A stretch of 64,000 nucleotides of DNA. Origin: Aphrophora alni (taxonomy: Eukaryota; Arthropoda; Insecta; Hemiptera; Aphrophoridae). Shown piece by piece: positions 37,975 through 52,365 of the stretch. Positions within the stretch are counted from its first letter, which is position 1. Each line of letters begins with the position of its first letter. Location: contig OY740768.1 of assembly GCA_963513935.1 (NCBI GenBank), positions 61,538,523 through 61,602,522 of the forward strand, given 5' to 3'. Made by a program: the position numbers and the translations under genes. The notes below the pieces were generated by a model. It ran no database searches. It was not told where the DNA came from and saw only the letters and a program-made list of their open reading frames with translations.

Positions 37975-39800
37975 GCACGCACTGCCGCGAATGCGCCTTG
38001 ACGACTTTTGCGAGCTCGAACCCCGTTTTCTACGCGACTCTAACCTCGCTTTGGAACGTCCCTCGTCAGGAGTTCTTGTCTCTATACAATCGCGGACAAG
38101 ACCAAGATGCTCACTTTTACCCTTTTTCTAATCAAAGCTATTGCAAACCTTGGCTTTTGTAATTATGAGACTGTTCTCATAAACTTATAATTTTTTAATT
38201 ATACGAAAATTCCCTGAATTTTATTTTATCGCTCACTGAATTTACTACTTTCCTTTTCTCACTCTCTTGCTCTGGGGAAGTGCCTTTTGGAAGAAATCGG
38301 CTTCTGAATTCTGATAATTATTTCTTCAAAATTTTATATTTATTATATTTTACCAGAGCACAGTTATAGTAATTATCTTATAAAAGCAATGTTAATAAAC
38401 AGAATGGTAAATGAAAAGAATTAAACTTGAGAATAAATATTTATGTCTTATTGATCTTCAACACAGATTAAAACAATTTTAAACTATTATAACACAACAA
38501 ATAAACAACAAAATATGACACAAATAATCTAATAGAAATTTCTTATATACTAACACAAATTGAAAAAAGCCTGACTATTTCAGCTAGGACTACAGATAGC
38601 TTTTCCTGCAATGAAATAGTCGTATTTAAGTTTGAAATATTTTTTACACCAAAGCAGAGTGAATTGAGTTTACTGAAGTTAATTTTTCAAAATTTCCCTA
38701 ATGAATTTATTATTTAAATGAATTTACTATTTACGAATTATTCCTTAGATTTAGTGTACCTTCACACTTAACATGAGGCTCTCGTAGTTTTTAAGCTATT
38801 TGCTATAATCGGTTTATGATGTCTCTAAGTTATTTTCTCTCCAAGTCCTGGATATTTCAAAGTTGTTGACTGCTGGTAGTAATCTCAAATCCCTGCTGAG
38901 TCGCCTTCAATGTCGATGAATCTTCATGCAGCTTGACTTTCGAAATTAGTTAAAAATTTTCTAAGTTACTTTTACTATTGATTTAAATATTCATGTTAAA
39001 ATTTGCCAAGTTGAATTTAGAATAGTTTAGAAGAGTGACTAAAATAACGTCTTCCCTGCTCGGAGTCTGGTACTAGAGTATCCGTCTTTCGACAGACATT
39101 TTTGGTTCTCCCTTTCTGTGGGAATCTTCCCTCAAAAGGTAACCACTTTTTCTCCCTTTCGTGAAGAAATGTCTCTTCTTTATATTTCGTATTTTCTGGC
39201 TGTTTTGTTCTGAAATTTTTTTACTAGAAGCTGTTCTAGGTATAGTTTTTACCTATTGCATAGTTTTTATTTACTATTTCCTATTAAAAATCCTTTTAAT
39301 AGATATTTGGATCGTTCTATTTTTTTTATATTATCTGTGTGTGATGACAGTTGGTCATGCGAGTCCAATTTCTGAACTGTGACGTAGAGCTGCTTTGCGC
39401 GACTTTCCTGTTAATTCTTGCAATTTGTGATTTTGAACACTTTTACGTACAACTAGCTGTAACTTCTGAACGGCTGGTTCGATCGTCGATATTCTTTTCA
39501 GATTCCTCTTCTTTCTCATCTTAAGGGTCTTGTAAAATTCGATTCGTCTTTTTCGCCCGTTTAGTTTACGAGTTATCGCACTTTTCCCGAATGTCTATTA
39601 TTTCAATTTTTAACTTTCGATTTAAGTCCTTTTTCACAATTCTTTTGTATAAAAGTTCTTCTTCTGATCCTATGACGGAAATATCTTCTTCGTCGTAGCT
39701 CGCTTGGCTCTCGAGTTATTGGTCCTCGAAGTCTTGAGTTTTTGAGAGAGTATATAACGATGGAGATAATTAGATTTCGCAAGGCTATAAAACGTTCTGG
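37975..39800 (-). mobile_element. Family B element B2, inverted and partly decayed
   Basis: Reading the minus strand it ends ...GCGCATTCGCGGCAG before (TG)n, the same style of end as B1. Shared blocks: GAATTC..AAGCCGATTTCTTCC (38285-38310), CTTTCTCACTCTCTTGCTC as a remnant of the (AG)n array, the CCGAGCAGGGAAGACGTTATTTTAG block near 39045, and TCGAGTTATTGG near 39710. It is shorter than B1 because its 5' part is missing or merges with other DNA near 39800. Open frames on it (for example 39603-39839 minus, Arg-rich) have no recognised product. Confidence 0.65.
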
Positions 39801-39849
39801 TGGATAAGGTACGGAGAGTTTATGTAATAAGAAATACACACAAATAATA

Positions 39850-40870
39850 GTGAAATCGAGAACAACGTATTTCAGAAGTATTTAAGTGAGGGATGTCCTT
39901 CTCGCGAGACCATTAAAAATTATTCTGCTATCGAAACAGCGATAGTATCAGAAGTGAAGGTATACATTGGATGTGTTATAGTTGCGCACTGATAATGAAG
40001 AATACTATGACAGTTTCAAAAATTTGATACCACCAATTGAACTGATTAAATATTTTGATTTGGACGTTAATGTTCACTTTAATTACAAGCGACATCAGTG
40101 TGACAACTCAGTCGTCTGATTAATTTTGTGAATTAAGTTTTTGCCTTGAGTAGTGATTTAAACGGCAATAGTTCTACACTTTCGTGTGATTTCTATCTAC
40201 TGATCGATCTAACCAACGGATAGGGGAAGATCTTCCTTATCGAATTTGGTATGCACAACTCCATTCCCAATAACGAAGATGGAATTATTACTAAATTATA
40301 TCTCCATAAAGATCAAAACGGCAACTACGAAGTAACTTTAATTAACCTACAGGTTGATAAAAATTGAAGATTGCAAAAAGTATATTGTATCGAAACTTCT
40401 GTTCATAATGTTTTCACTAAAAGCAAACAATAACTTTAAAGTATAGCGTTTGTGGTTTCTGGTACAGTCTTAACATGGGAGAGATAAGGAAATAAATAAT
40501 GAACTCCCTTCTCTCTTTAAGAACGAAAAGGAACCAAAGACCAGGTTCCCCATACAATGACCTTAAAAAATTTACGATTTAAAATAAAAACCATAGAAAG
40601 AAAATATAGCTAATTATGAAAAAACACGTAAAATATAAAAATTTGAATGAGAACAAAATTTGGTTATAACAATATATTTATTAAAATATCATTTTTATTA
40701 AAAACATTTACATGGTTATGAGAACAACTTTATATAACTATGCAATATCTCGAATTTAATTTGGCTAAATTTGTATCATAGAACCAAGATTTAAAAGAAT
40801 TTTTTTTTCAATTTATTCATATATGAATCGAACTGTTACTCTTTACAGAATAGCGCGGAGTATGAAAACA
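39850..40870 (+). repeat. Unit 2 remnant of Polinton-like element end
   Basis: Paralogue of 11860-12705. Unlike unit 1, it retains an extra 110 bp or so (40215-40330) in which a frame reads IEFGMHNSIPNNEDGIITKL, perhaps part of a structural protein but not identifiable. No integrase or PLA2-like relic accompanies it, so the rest of the element was lost or displaced by B2. Confidence 0.6.
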
Positions 40871-41505
40871 TTGAATATCATCACTTTTTTACATGATACT
40901 CTTTCCGAATGCAGTATATAAACCTAACATTGTAGAGCTAAGAACGAACATATATTTTATCTTATGTATAAATATTTGTGTATCCTAATTGTATTCCGTA
41001 GGTACAGAGTGTAATTTGTAAATGATAAAATCAGTTTTTTCATCAATAAGTAAATTTATAAAATATATTATATTTTTTAATTTTAATTTACAGTTGACCT
41101 CTGACTTTCCAATTTCCACATGGTCTTTAGTTTGGGTACTCTAGGTAATCTTACACCGTAATACTCATAGATTTTCATTATCTCACTGAACAATTCTCTG
41201 GATGAGATAACGCGAGGTTACACACCAATAAAAGAAGGGGGGTGAAATTCTAACTTTATAAGTTGAACAGCTTGGCTACAATATTCTGTTTTAATGAATA
41301 CAAAATCAATTGTCCTTAAAAATGACCCAACGTTCATTTTTCTGGCAGGTTTTGGAAACACCTGGTTTCTATTCGACTTCAAATATATATGGTAAACACT
41401 TAAACCAGATTTGAAGTTTGCTTTTATTTGATATTTCTTTTGTATTACTATAGTTTTGTGATTATTTATTATAAATGGCTTAACTATCTTAATTTTAAAT
41501 TTCAG
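40871..41505. other. End of intron 1, unit 2
   Basis: No gene seen. Paralogy with unit 1 (20965-21233) resumes at about 41253 and runs to the acceptor TTTTAAATTTCAG|AGT at 41505/41506. Confidence 0.6.
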
Positions 41506-41783
41506 AGTATAGAGAGAAACGCTACATTTATACATAAAAAATCGGAAGCTTGCGGATCCACTATATTAAGTCCAACACATGCTCTGAGTGCAGCACACTG
41601 TGTCAGGAGTTGTGGTTGTGGTGATTTTACTGACGACAAAAAATGTCAGAATTGTAAATTCGCGGATGTAAATGACTTTACATTATATGCCGGAAGTACT
41701 GTCGCCAATTATTCTTTAATGAGATCGAAGTTAAAAAAAATTTATATTCATCCAGAACACAAATTTGTAGATGATACACACAG
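41506..41783 (+). CDS. Serine protease exon 2: catalytic histidine and Cys-rich loop (complete gene)
   Basis: This 278-bp exon is phase 0 in and phase 2 out. It begins SIERNATFIHKK with an NAT sequon, then EACGSTILSPTHALSAAHC with Cys42, catalytic His57 and Cys58. It then inserts RSCGCGDFTDDKKCQNC, adding four cysteines that most S1 proteases lack at this point, and continues DVNDFTLYAGSTVANYS (second sequon) and IYIHPEHKFVDDTH. The donor CACAG|GTAAGT joins to exon 3, making the split codon AG+A (Arg). The reading frame across the junction gives ...DDTHR-CLHRYDIAVVEL, restoring the Asp102 motif exactly, which confirms the exon pairing. Confidence 0.92.
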
Positions 41784-42058
41784 GTAAGTATCAGACAAAT
41801 TCATCACACTATTGTAAATAAATCTATTGCAATTGTGAGATTGTTAAAATAATTATAATAAATCAAAACAAAATATTTATATTTTTGAGAAAGGATGAAA
41901 AGGAATTATGTATATATTGTTATTAGAAAAATCAATACATTTAATTTACAAAAGGAGAATGGGATATAAATAGTTGTGTTAAGTTGAAAGAGTTTTGAGA
42001 ACTAAATAATAATATTATGAAACAATTATTCACATCCAGGAAAACTTACAGGGTATAT

Positions 42059-42095
42059 ATATAATATATATATATATAATATATATATATATATA

Positions 42096-42127
<32 letters not shown>
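42059..42127. repeat. (AT)n(GT)n array, empty site for family B
   Basis: An interrupted AT run passes to a GT run of about 30 bp and then directly to TTTGTGCGTGAAGAGAGGTAGATAGAGAAG. Unit 1 has the same left and right flanks separated by B1. This is the pre-insertion state. Confidence 0.88.
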
Positions 42128-42131
<4 letters not shown>

Positions 42132-42239
42132 TGCGTGAAGAGAGGTAGATAGAGAAGAAGATGAAATGCACTTATTAATCCCGCTTACCCTGTGAAAGGA
42201 AGATAATTATGATTTCGAGAAAAACTAGTAGGTATATAG

Positions 42240-42469
42240 CTACTACTGTACCATTTAAAAAGGAAAATTGAAAATTTTTAAAAGATCGTACTGGACCTAG
42301 AAAGAAAGGTTATGTCAAGTAAAATAAAAAATTAGTTCGCTCGTTGGCCTTACTTTCTGATGAAACCAGTCGTACCTAAGTTAACTATTTACAGGAAAGA
42401 ATAAATACAAATTAACTCATAACAGATTTGTTTATTATATAAAAAAAGATTTGAAATAACTAAAGTTAG

Positions 42470-42512
<43 letters not shown>

Positions 42513-42521
42513 TAAACTGGC

Positions 42522-42584
<63 letters not shown>

Positions 42585-42719
42585 TGATATCCCCTTAGTA
42601 AAAAAAAGAAAGTTATATTGATAAGCCCTTAAGTTAGATTTACAGAAATATAAACAGACCCTCCCCCAAAAAACAACCACAAAATATAGCAAACCCTCCA
42701 TTTTATTCAAAATTACAAA
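42240..42719. repeat. Intron 2 DNA with two AT arrays
   Basis: Two AT runs (about 42468-42506 and 42532-42580) separated by AAATATAAACTGGC. The Tyr/Ile-only ORF across them on the minus strand is an artefact. No other signal. Confidence 0.7.
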
Positions 42720-43860
42720 ATGTTTATCTAATAATAATAATAATAACAGGTTTCACAAACTGTGATAACAATACAAAAGTTATTCTTAGAACTATAAATA
42801 TTATAATGACAGTTTTAAAGTGCTTACGTGTACATTATGATTACGTTGGCCATCGTCAAAATAATTTAAAAACAGTTTTGTTACAAGAGGAAAGATTTTT
42901 TGTTTATTAAAGTTTATTGACGTCAATTCAGAATTTGGAAATTAACCCCTTTGGGGTTTTGAGGTCGAAAAATGCTAGCTTGTCCCATCCAAAATGATTT
43001 ATGTTTGTTATTATTTTTTTTTATTACAGCCTAAAACTTACTCGAAAATCAGACAATTAAGTTCATTAGTCACAAAGATATTTTCAGTTTCAATAACTCA
43101 CATGAGTTTAAGTTTTGTTTTTGTTTGTTTTTCACTTTTACATTTCTTGAGGTTTGGTTTTAAATAATAAGTTGATAACTTGAGATTGTTCAGACCGAAA
43201 ACTTAAGTTGAAATGGCTCTTGAACCAGCATGAGCTAAGAAAGATACAGGATTGAATTAGTAACTTTATGAAAGACTTTTTCCAGTTTAAACACTGCTGA
43301 TTCTTTATTAACAATGTAATATGTTTCACTTTTTTTTTTGTTGAAGAAACTGTAACTAAGCTTGATGAACTGAAAACTGTAATTTAGGTATTCCATTGAA
43401 AACAAGAATGTTATATATTTTAACTGACTTAATTCAAGATTTTACTTTTATAATGATTGCAATTTAAATAAACTGATATTTTGTTTGAAAACGGCTGTTT
43501 TGATTTTATGAAGTTACGTTCACCTTGCATGCCAAAATTTATTTATAATTGAAAAGCATATTTGAGTTTTTAAACATTCATTAAGACAATACTAATTTTA
43601 ATATAGTTAACTCAGTAATCAGAATAAAGATTTTTTTCTTTACCTGGTTCAAAAGAGATGTCAGGACTAGTCCAACGAGGCATCGTAACAAAATCACAAA
43701 AAGTTATTTGGTTGAATTATTTAAAGAAAAACACTTTGATTCCATATTATAAATGGATTATTCACTTTACACTACTCATAATTGAAATCACAAAGCTATT
43801 TTTGTAAGTGGACTTTTAACTTAAAAAAAAAAAATTATTGAGACTAGTAATTCTCCTTGC
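42720..43860. mobile_element. Diverged relative of the solo LTR
   Basis: It shares with 26620-28682 the order TTTATTGACGTCAATT, a short spacer, then AAATTAACCCCTTTGGGGTTTTGAGGTCGAAAA (27370-27440: TTGACGTCAATT ... AAAATAACCTCTTGGAGGCTGTAAGGACCGAAA). It sits directly before the satellite, at a different place from the unit 1 LTR, so it is an independent insertion or an older fragment. Ends are not resolved. Confidence 0.45.
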
Positions 43861-43869
43861 GTTTTTTCT

Positions 43870-46170
43870 GAAGGCACAAACGCACTTGGACCGCTGATTC
43901 TACAATCTTTAATCAATTTCCTAACTTATTTTACTACTGTTAAGTCCGTAATGTTTTATTAACGTTAACATTGGACTTAATTACGGTAGTAGGTAATAAA
44001 GAATGTGTAAACGTTTGTTACATTATAATACTGGCCACGTGTGCACATAGGATAGTTGACACAAGAAGACAGCAGGGAGAAATGGAATGCAAGGCTTGAG
44101 GTTGGTCCGGGGGTTACATACATGGAACCAAGGACATCGAGTGATGGATCCGTAGTCAAAGGATTTATTCATTACAACGTCTTACAACATATGATCCTGA
44201 CGTCACGGTCGGTATTTCCATATTATGCACATAGTAATTATTTAACAATTATTACCTAATTAATTACATACATGACTGCTACTTCACTGTAACAATCTAA
44301 TTCACACTCTTAGTTATACTGCTACTTAAAACTTAATTTTCAAATTATGACCATGGATACAATTACGCATCATATAGCGTCTCTATTTAGACTTTCCAAA
44401 CTCTAATTATTATGTTACTACAATATTCTGCCTCACATTTTTATTTACACTGTGGGATAACAATGCTCCAATGATGACCCATAGGACACAACCGCAATAA
44501 GAACAAAGCCTCTACATTAATTAGACTTTTTAAACGAAGCTTGCTATTTTACTACGATAATCTACCTCATAATCTATCATATACTACAATGACGATCCTT
44601 AAGAAAGAACCAAGCTTAGACCGGTGTCTCTTCTATTTTAGACCTTTTATTTCTACTTACTGCTTTATCACAATAATTTAACTCACACTCTAAGTTATTT
44701 TGAAATAAGTGACAACCACAAATAGACCGGCGCCTCCACGATAATTAGACTGATCACAATTAAGCTTACTACTTCACTACAGTAAAATGCCTCACAGTCG
44801 AACTTATTATGGGGTACAAGATATTCCTATACAGATGAGACTTATAAGTCTATAATGTTAAGACATTTCCTAACTCAGTTAATAACTATACAATAGTTTA
44901 CAACACCCTCTGACTTATACTGGGAAATAACAATGCTACAAAAAGACTCTTGGAACACACATATTACAGACCGGAGTATCCAGAATTTTTCGACCTTTCC
45001 TAACTCTGCTTTTGAATTTACTACAATGATCAACTTCACACTCTAACTTATATGGGGAATATGACTGCTTACGAAATAATATAACAAATGACTTTACTGT
45101 TTCTTTTATTTATTCCCATAATAGTTGTTTTAAGAAACAATACGTAACTTAAAATTAATAAATGTCTGAAGAAAAACCTCCGGATAGCCATGAAAGCGCT
45201 TGTCTAAAGTTATTCATGAGGTGTTCATGTGATGTAACGTCGATAATGTAACATCTGTAAATCTGTAAACACTCACAGTTTGCAATGTTAATCATATAAA
45301 CAAATATATTTTTCAAGAGCCAAGTTATACAAATCAATAACTCCCAAAAGTAAGCAGCTTATAACCGCGGTTACATGGACATAATATGACCACGGTTATG
45401 TCCTACTTGTAAACATATAATAACATGTACGATAAAACCGCGCTTGAACCGGCGTCTTTGTTATTTACAATATCTACCACATAATCTAACTTATTCTGGG
45501 ACATAACAATACTCCAATAAAAACCTTCATGACTCTAACACGTTAAGAAAAGTGTCTGAAAAATATTTAGACACTACCTAACTCAGCTTACTACTATGAT
45601 TTATACTAAACTCTAATCATATATTGCGACATAAACTTGTTTCACAGATGAATATTGGAAACAACAATACTTTGGTTAAGGATTATAATAATAGTCTAAT
45701 GATGTCCCTGAGGATACAATGACACTTAGACGGGAGTTTCTACTGAATTTTGACCTTTCTTAACTCAGTTTACTACTTTAGTACAAGAACATTCCTTACA
45801 CTCTAACTGATACTGGGACATAACAATGATGAACCTCATAACATGAACAAAATGAGAGTTGTGCCTCTATAATGAAGAAACTCATAACATGACCACAAGG
45901 AGAATTGTGCCTCTACAAACATTAGCCCTTGGCTTCTTACATCACTACAATAATCTACCTTAAAACTAAGATGTAATGATAATAACGCTTCTACAATGTT
46001 TACCATTTTTCTAACTCTGGTCAATATTTTAATACAACAATTTAGTCATAATATAACTTACATAACAATGCCACAATGACGGCTATTAAGACGCAATCAC
46101 GCTTAGTGCGACGTCTTTACTATTTTTGTACTTTTCTTAACTCAGATTATGAATCAGCATTCTCAAGATT
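43870..46170 (+). repeat. Decayed satellite, unit about 130 bp, unit 2 copy
   Basis: Paralogue of the two unit 1 blocks without the solo LTR. It includes the GC-richer block (43955-44260). The part from 45750 to 46170 has no counterpart left in unit 1. Unit marks such as CTAACTCAGTTTACTACTTTA, CTCTAACTGATACTGGGACATAACAATG recur. Confidence 0.68.
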
Positions 46171-47991
46171 TTAAATACCCAAGTAATTTAATTCAACATA
46201 AACTTTAAGTTTACTCAAGTATACGGATATCGGTTATCCTGCGATATTGTTTGCGATAGCTTATTGATTAGCTGTTGAATACTGCCTTAACAGAGTTCAT
46301 CTTGGCAATGTATAGTTTGCTCGACAGGGGGATTGACAGTAATATTTTCAACGTTAAATTTGATTTATAATACGAATTTGTAATTATTAACTTATTGCAT
46401 GGCCATTTTAAAGCCTTGTGATATATTATGTTGTGGTTTATTTTTTGTTTGTTATCTAATTTTTGTTTTGTTATTGTTTTTAATGTTATTTTCTAAGTTG
46501 GCAAATATTGCAAATCTTTTTGAAGGCAGTATTGGACCGATATGGTTATTTCGCCTTAAAACACACAAAAGTTAGTTAGAGTGTTAGGTACCGGTAAGTT
46601 ATTAGGTTAGATGCTACGCCTTAACGTTGTAGAAAACATGAAAGATAGAAGTATCAGACAATAACATTTAAGTTAAAACCCAAATTTAAAAGGACTTAAT
46701 TAATTTATTGGAATAACGATTTGTTTATTTTATAGTATTCCACAATAGTCATGGAAAACAAAGAATATTATATATTTGTTCGAAAATATAGGTTTATTGG
46801 AGCAAATATGAAAATGATATTATTTCAAACTGCTAGAATACCTGAAATATAGCAAGTTCGTGGTTTCGAGAAAAAACCCGTAGATGTTGGTCCGTAGTTA
46901 GGGATGTTACACTTTATAGCATCTCGATACACCAAAATAAAACTAGTTATCTATAGGCCAATATGTATTTATGTGTCTGAGCTAAAGCTACACAAACGAC
47001 AAAGAACATTAGTTCCATTCTTATCATGAACAGAGCCACTAAACATTTAAACTTTTTAACATTTTATAGTTTAAGTGAGTATCATTTAAATGTCATAAGT
47101 ATCTGACAAATATAATAACTACTATAAATTATAGTAAAAATGGACAACATTTTTTTACAACTCTGAATAAACACTTGAAGATTAAAATTAACGTTAGGTA
47201 ATATACGTTTACAACTCAATCATTGCTATATTGAAAATTGTAAGGAAAATTGTAATTGTATTGTAAGGAAAATTGCAATATTGTTGTATTAGATGCTATC
47301 TAAAAGACACAATAAAATGAAATTATTCATTTGCGGTAAAAAAGTGAAAAGCTTAAAGTCTCGTACGAAATACAATGGATAACTGTACTGAGAACTATTG
47401 GGGGGGGGGGGGTTAAGGCGAAAGACTATTGCGGTCATCATCCCTGTTGATTACTTAAAACCAAAAATAATAATCAAAAAATGGTGTAAGCCGACATTGA
47501 GTTCCATTTTAATTTGTTTTAATGTTTTTTAGTAGGGTTTTAACAATTCCTAAAACAATTTTAATAGTAGCCTAATTCAAATATCCGGTTCGAAAATTTT
47601 GAGCTGGCTTCATATTTGAACATGTGAATGGAATTAGTTTCTTAAGAAACTTACGTAAACAATTAGTACCGGTTTGCCAGTTTATAAAGAGTTACAATAT
47701 TCACTATTCGTGGAGGAAAATGTAAAATATTTTAAGAGCTACATAATTACAATTTATAACGAATGTTGTTTACAGAGTAATTGAGAGCATTCAGTATTAA
47801 ATATATGCAAGGTATTATTTTATTTTATAACTGAAGAAGGAGGCACTTACTTGATTATAGGAAATTGATTAACAGTTTACGTTAATATTATGTGTGTAAT
47901 GTTTGTTACTTGCAGAATATATAGTTTGTAAAATATAGTTATAAATAGAGTATTACATATCTTATATATTCTGTTCTTATTTTATATTTAG
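46171..47991. other. End of intron 2, nothing recognised until paralogy resumes
   Basis: AT-rich. A run of about 13 G at 47400-47412 followed by TTAAG resembles the G-run at 30769 but nothing else supports a shared element. 47742-47780 matches 29582-29620 in unit 1. The acceptor for exon 3 is TTATATTTAG|ATG at 47991/47992, preceded by a pyrimidine-rich CTGTTCTTATTTTA. Confidence 0.5.
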
Positions 47992-48544
47992 ATGCTTACA
48001 TAGATACGACATTGCAGTTGTGGAGTTAGCTACACCACTTAAGTTCAGTGACAAAATAGCCGCAATAAAACTACCACAACCAGTTACTCTAGGTAGGGAT
48101 AACCTCGACAATACGTTTACATCAAAATTATTTAACAGTAATAAAGAGTGTTTAATTTTAGGTTGGGGCTTTGCTAGTCTACATGATAAAACAAAATTTC
48201 TTACAGAAATTTTAAAGGTTGCTCAAGTCCCACTAATTGGTCTTGATAATTGCGAAAGGGATATTCATATTGGAAGACGTAGAAGAAAAAATAGATTAAA
48301 AACTTTCGTGTGTACCGATACTGACATCTGTTCCAAAAGTCGTAATGGTAAAACTGGCATTTGCCAAGGGGACAGTGGAGGTCCAATAATTTGTGACGGT
48401 GTGCAGGTAGGGGTGTCCTCTTGGAGTAAACCATCTTGTATAGGACTACATTCTCCTAATATGTATACTAGGGTCGAAGTTTGTGTAAATTGGATAAGGG
48501 ATATCATGTCTGGAAAAAATATTGAAGGACGCTACATGAACTAA
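47992..48544 (+). CDS. Serine protease exon 3: catalytic Asp and Ser, stop
   Basis: Last coding exon; one base completes the split Arg codon, then 183 codons and TAA. It starts CLHRYDIAVVEL with catalytic Asp102. Next are CLILGWG, an unusual basic stretch IGRRRRKNRLKTFVC, and ICQGDSGGPIIC with catalytic Ser195 and the oxyanion Gly193. SSWSKPSCIG then forms the wall of the S1 pocket, and NMYTRVEVCVNWI leads into the final helix. Aligned to trypsin, residue 189 is Gly (not Asp), 190 Ile, 216 Ser and 226 Asn, so trypsin-like Arg/Lys cleavage is not expected and chymotrypsin- or elastase-like choice is likelier. Extra Cys residues (CLHRYD, TDIC, VEVC) suggest additional disulfides. It is the only exon 3 in the window. 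Confidence 0.93.
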
Positions 48545-48570
48545 AATAAGATTCAGAATTACTTCTCTGG

Positions 48571-48683
48571 AATAAACAACATGTCTGATATCATTAATTG
48601 TTTTCTAAAAACTGAACAGAGGTTATGTTTTTAAACTTATACACAATTATATCTGTACATGCTAATTTGTTTAAATGAATAAA
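48571..48683 (+). terminator. Polyadenylation signals of the protease gene
   Basis: AATAAA at 48571-48576 and again at 48678-48683, 27 and 134 nt after the stop codon. The second is followed by a T-rich stretch and is the likelier site. Confidence 0.55.
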
Positions 48684-48689
48684 TGCTAT

Positions 48690-50381
48690 AGTACATTTTA
48701 AATTGTTGCTTTTCACACATATAAGTTCAGTGAAATCGGAAAGTTCATCCGCAGTAAGTTTTATTAGTTTGTATTATCGTAATCAAACAATTTAAAATAA
48801 TGGTTATTTATTAGTTTACTAAAATATTATTACCTACTCATCAATAACCTAAAGTACTGTAAATGTTAACCGCTATTTGTTAACACAGTGCTATGATTTT
48901 AGTCATATTTGTCAAAATTATTCCGTATTGTTATTGCTGCTTGGGACATCTTAATTATTTACGTTCGGGCTTTTTACAAATTAGGTTTTGCTATTTCCCA
49001 GAAACAAAAATCAGGGAGTGAAACTGCAGCAGAACATGGATGTTGGCTACGTCTCGAAATTTCAACCATTTCTAACATTCTCGTACATAATCTAGTAGAA
49101 GAACGTGTAGTGTGATGAGTTGGGCCATCATCCTCTATTCTGGTCTATTCTGGATATTGTTTCCATCAAATTTTAATATAAACTGTCCTTAGTTTGTAGT
49201 AGTGATGCTATGATGCCGATTAACATACATCGCTCACAAGCTAACTGTTGAGGGACTTTCCGATACCACTGTGCATTCCTCATAGTTTAAGTTCAAGCAT
49301 TGCAATCAGATTTTTTTCCTAATTCCTTTCCTCCATTGATAAAGTTTATCGTATAACAAACATCAAGCCAAGTATATTTAGGGCAAGACATTATCATGTA
49401 CCTCCAAATCAAGACTTAAGGGGTTTTTCATATTCATATTATCCTAATTATGTGGTGAAATGTACATATTTTAGCAAAGAATTAGCATATACAATCAAAT
49501 AAGACGCATAACAAAAATAATATAAATGAAATTCAATACTACATTATAATGTGGCCCTTTTAATTGTTAACAAGAAATATCAGTGTACAATTTAAGGGAT
49601 TCCGGTTGTTTCTAATAAATTAAAATCATGTTATTGTGTGTTATAATGTGCTAACCTTCAAAACCATTATCGACTTTCAATACTGAAGTTTAAATAATTC
49701 GTTATGAGTTGAGATGAATTACTAAATTACTATAACAACGATTTCACTATTATTACAACTATTATTTACACATATATCCTATATGACTGTTTATATATGT
49801 TAATTAAGAATCATATTGGTTACGGTAATAATATAATCAATATATTAAGTAATATTGTTTAATGAAAAGTGAATGCATTTCGGATTTATGTCTATGAGAA
49901 TGAATCATAAACAGATCATTGGAATTACATAATCTATTCTTTTTCCAATTTATAATAAAATATATCAATTTAAATATATAAAAAAGAAAATGTAAAAACG
50001 TACGGTACAATTGAAAAACACTTTGAAAAAACACATCTTAAGTTTGATTGTAGATAAATCCACCTTTAATGAAGACAGAAGTCATATTCATTCCCAGAGC
50101 AAACCATACACGATTAAAATATAAAATGAAAGTATCCAAATTACGTAAATCACACTAAATCTTACTATATAATTATTAAAAAAGAAAAATCTATTTAATT
50201 TCATCTCTAAAAGAGGCTAATCTAATCGTTGTTCTTTCTAGAAGGTTTTGGAATAATAGTTTCGGGTGATATAGAAAAATTACATTTTACAACATACTTA
50301 GTTATATTACTACATACATAGTTATATACACAAGAATAAAATACACATACCATACGACAGCAAATAATCTTTTGTAAAGTT
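48690..50381. other. Intergenic DNA, nothing recognised
   Basis: AT-rich, no coding or repeat signal. A 68-codon + ORF at 48909-49115 has no recognised relatives. This segment and exon 3 are the part missing from unit 1. Confidence 0.4.

Positions 50382-52365
<1,984 letters not shown>

Noticed and set aside
42435..42710. Tyr-Ile repeat ORF on the minus strand
   Set aside because: Translation of (AT)n arrays, no start or splice context.
47400..47420. Polypurine tract / LTR junction at the G-run
   Set aside because: Only the G-run and TTAAG resemble 30769-30786; no LTR sequence follows.
48909..49115. 68-aa ORF downstream of the protease
   Set aside because: No recognised motif, no signal peptide, lies in AT-rich intergenic DNA.
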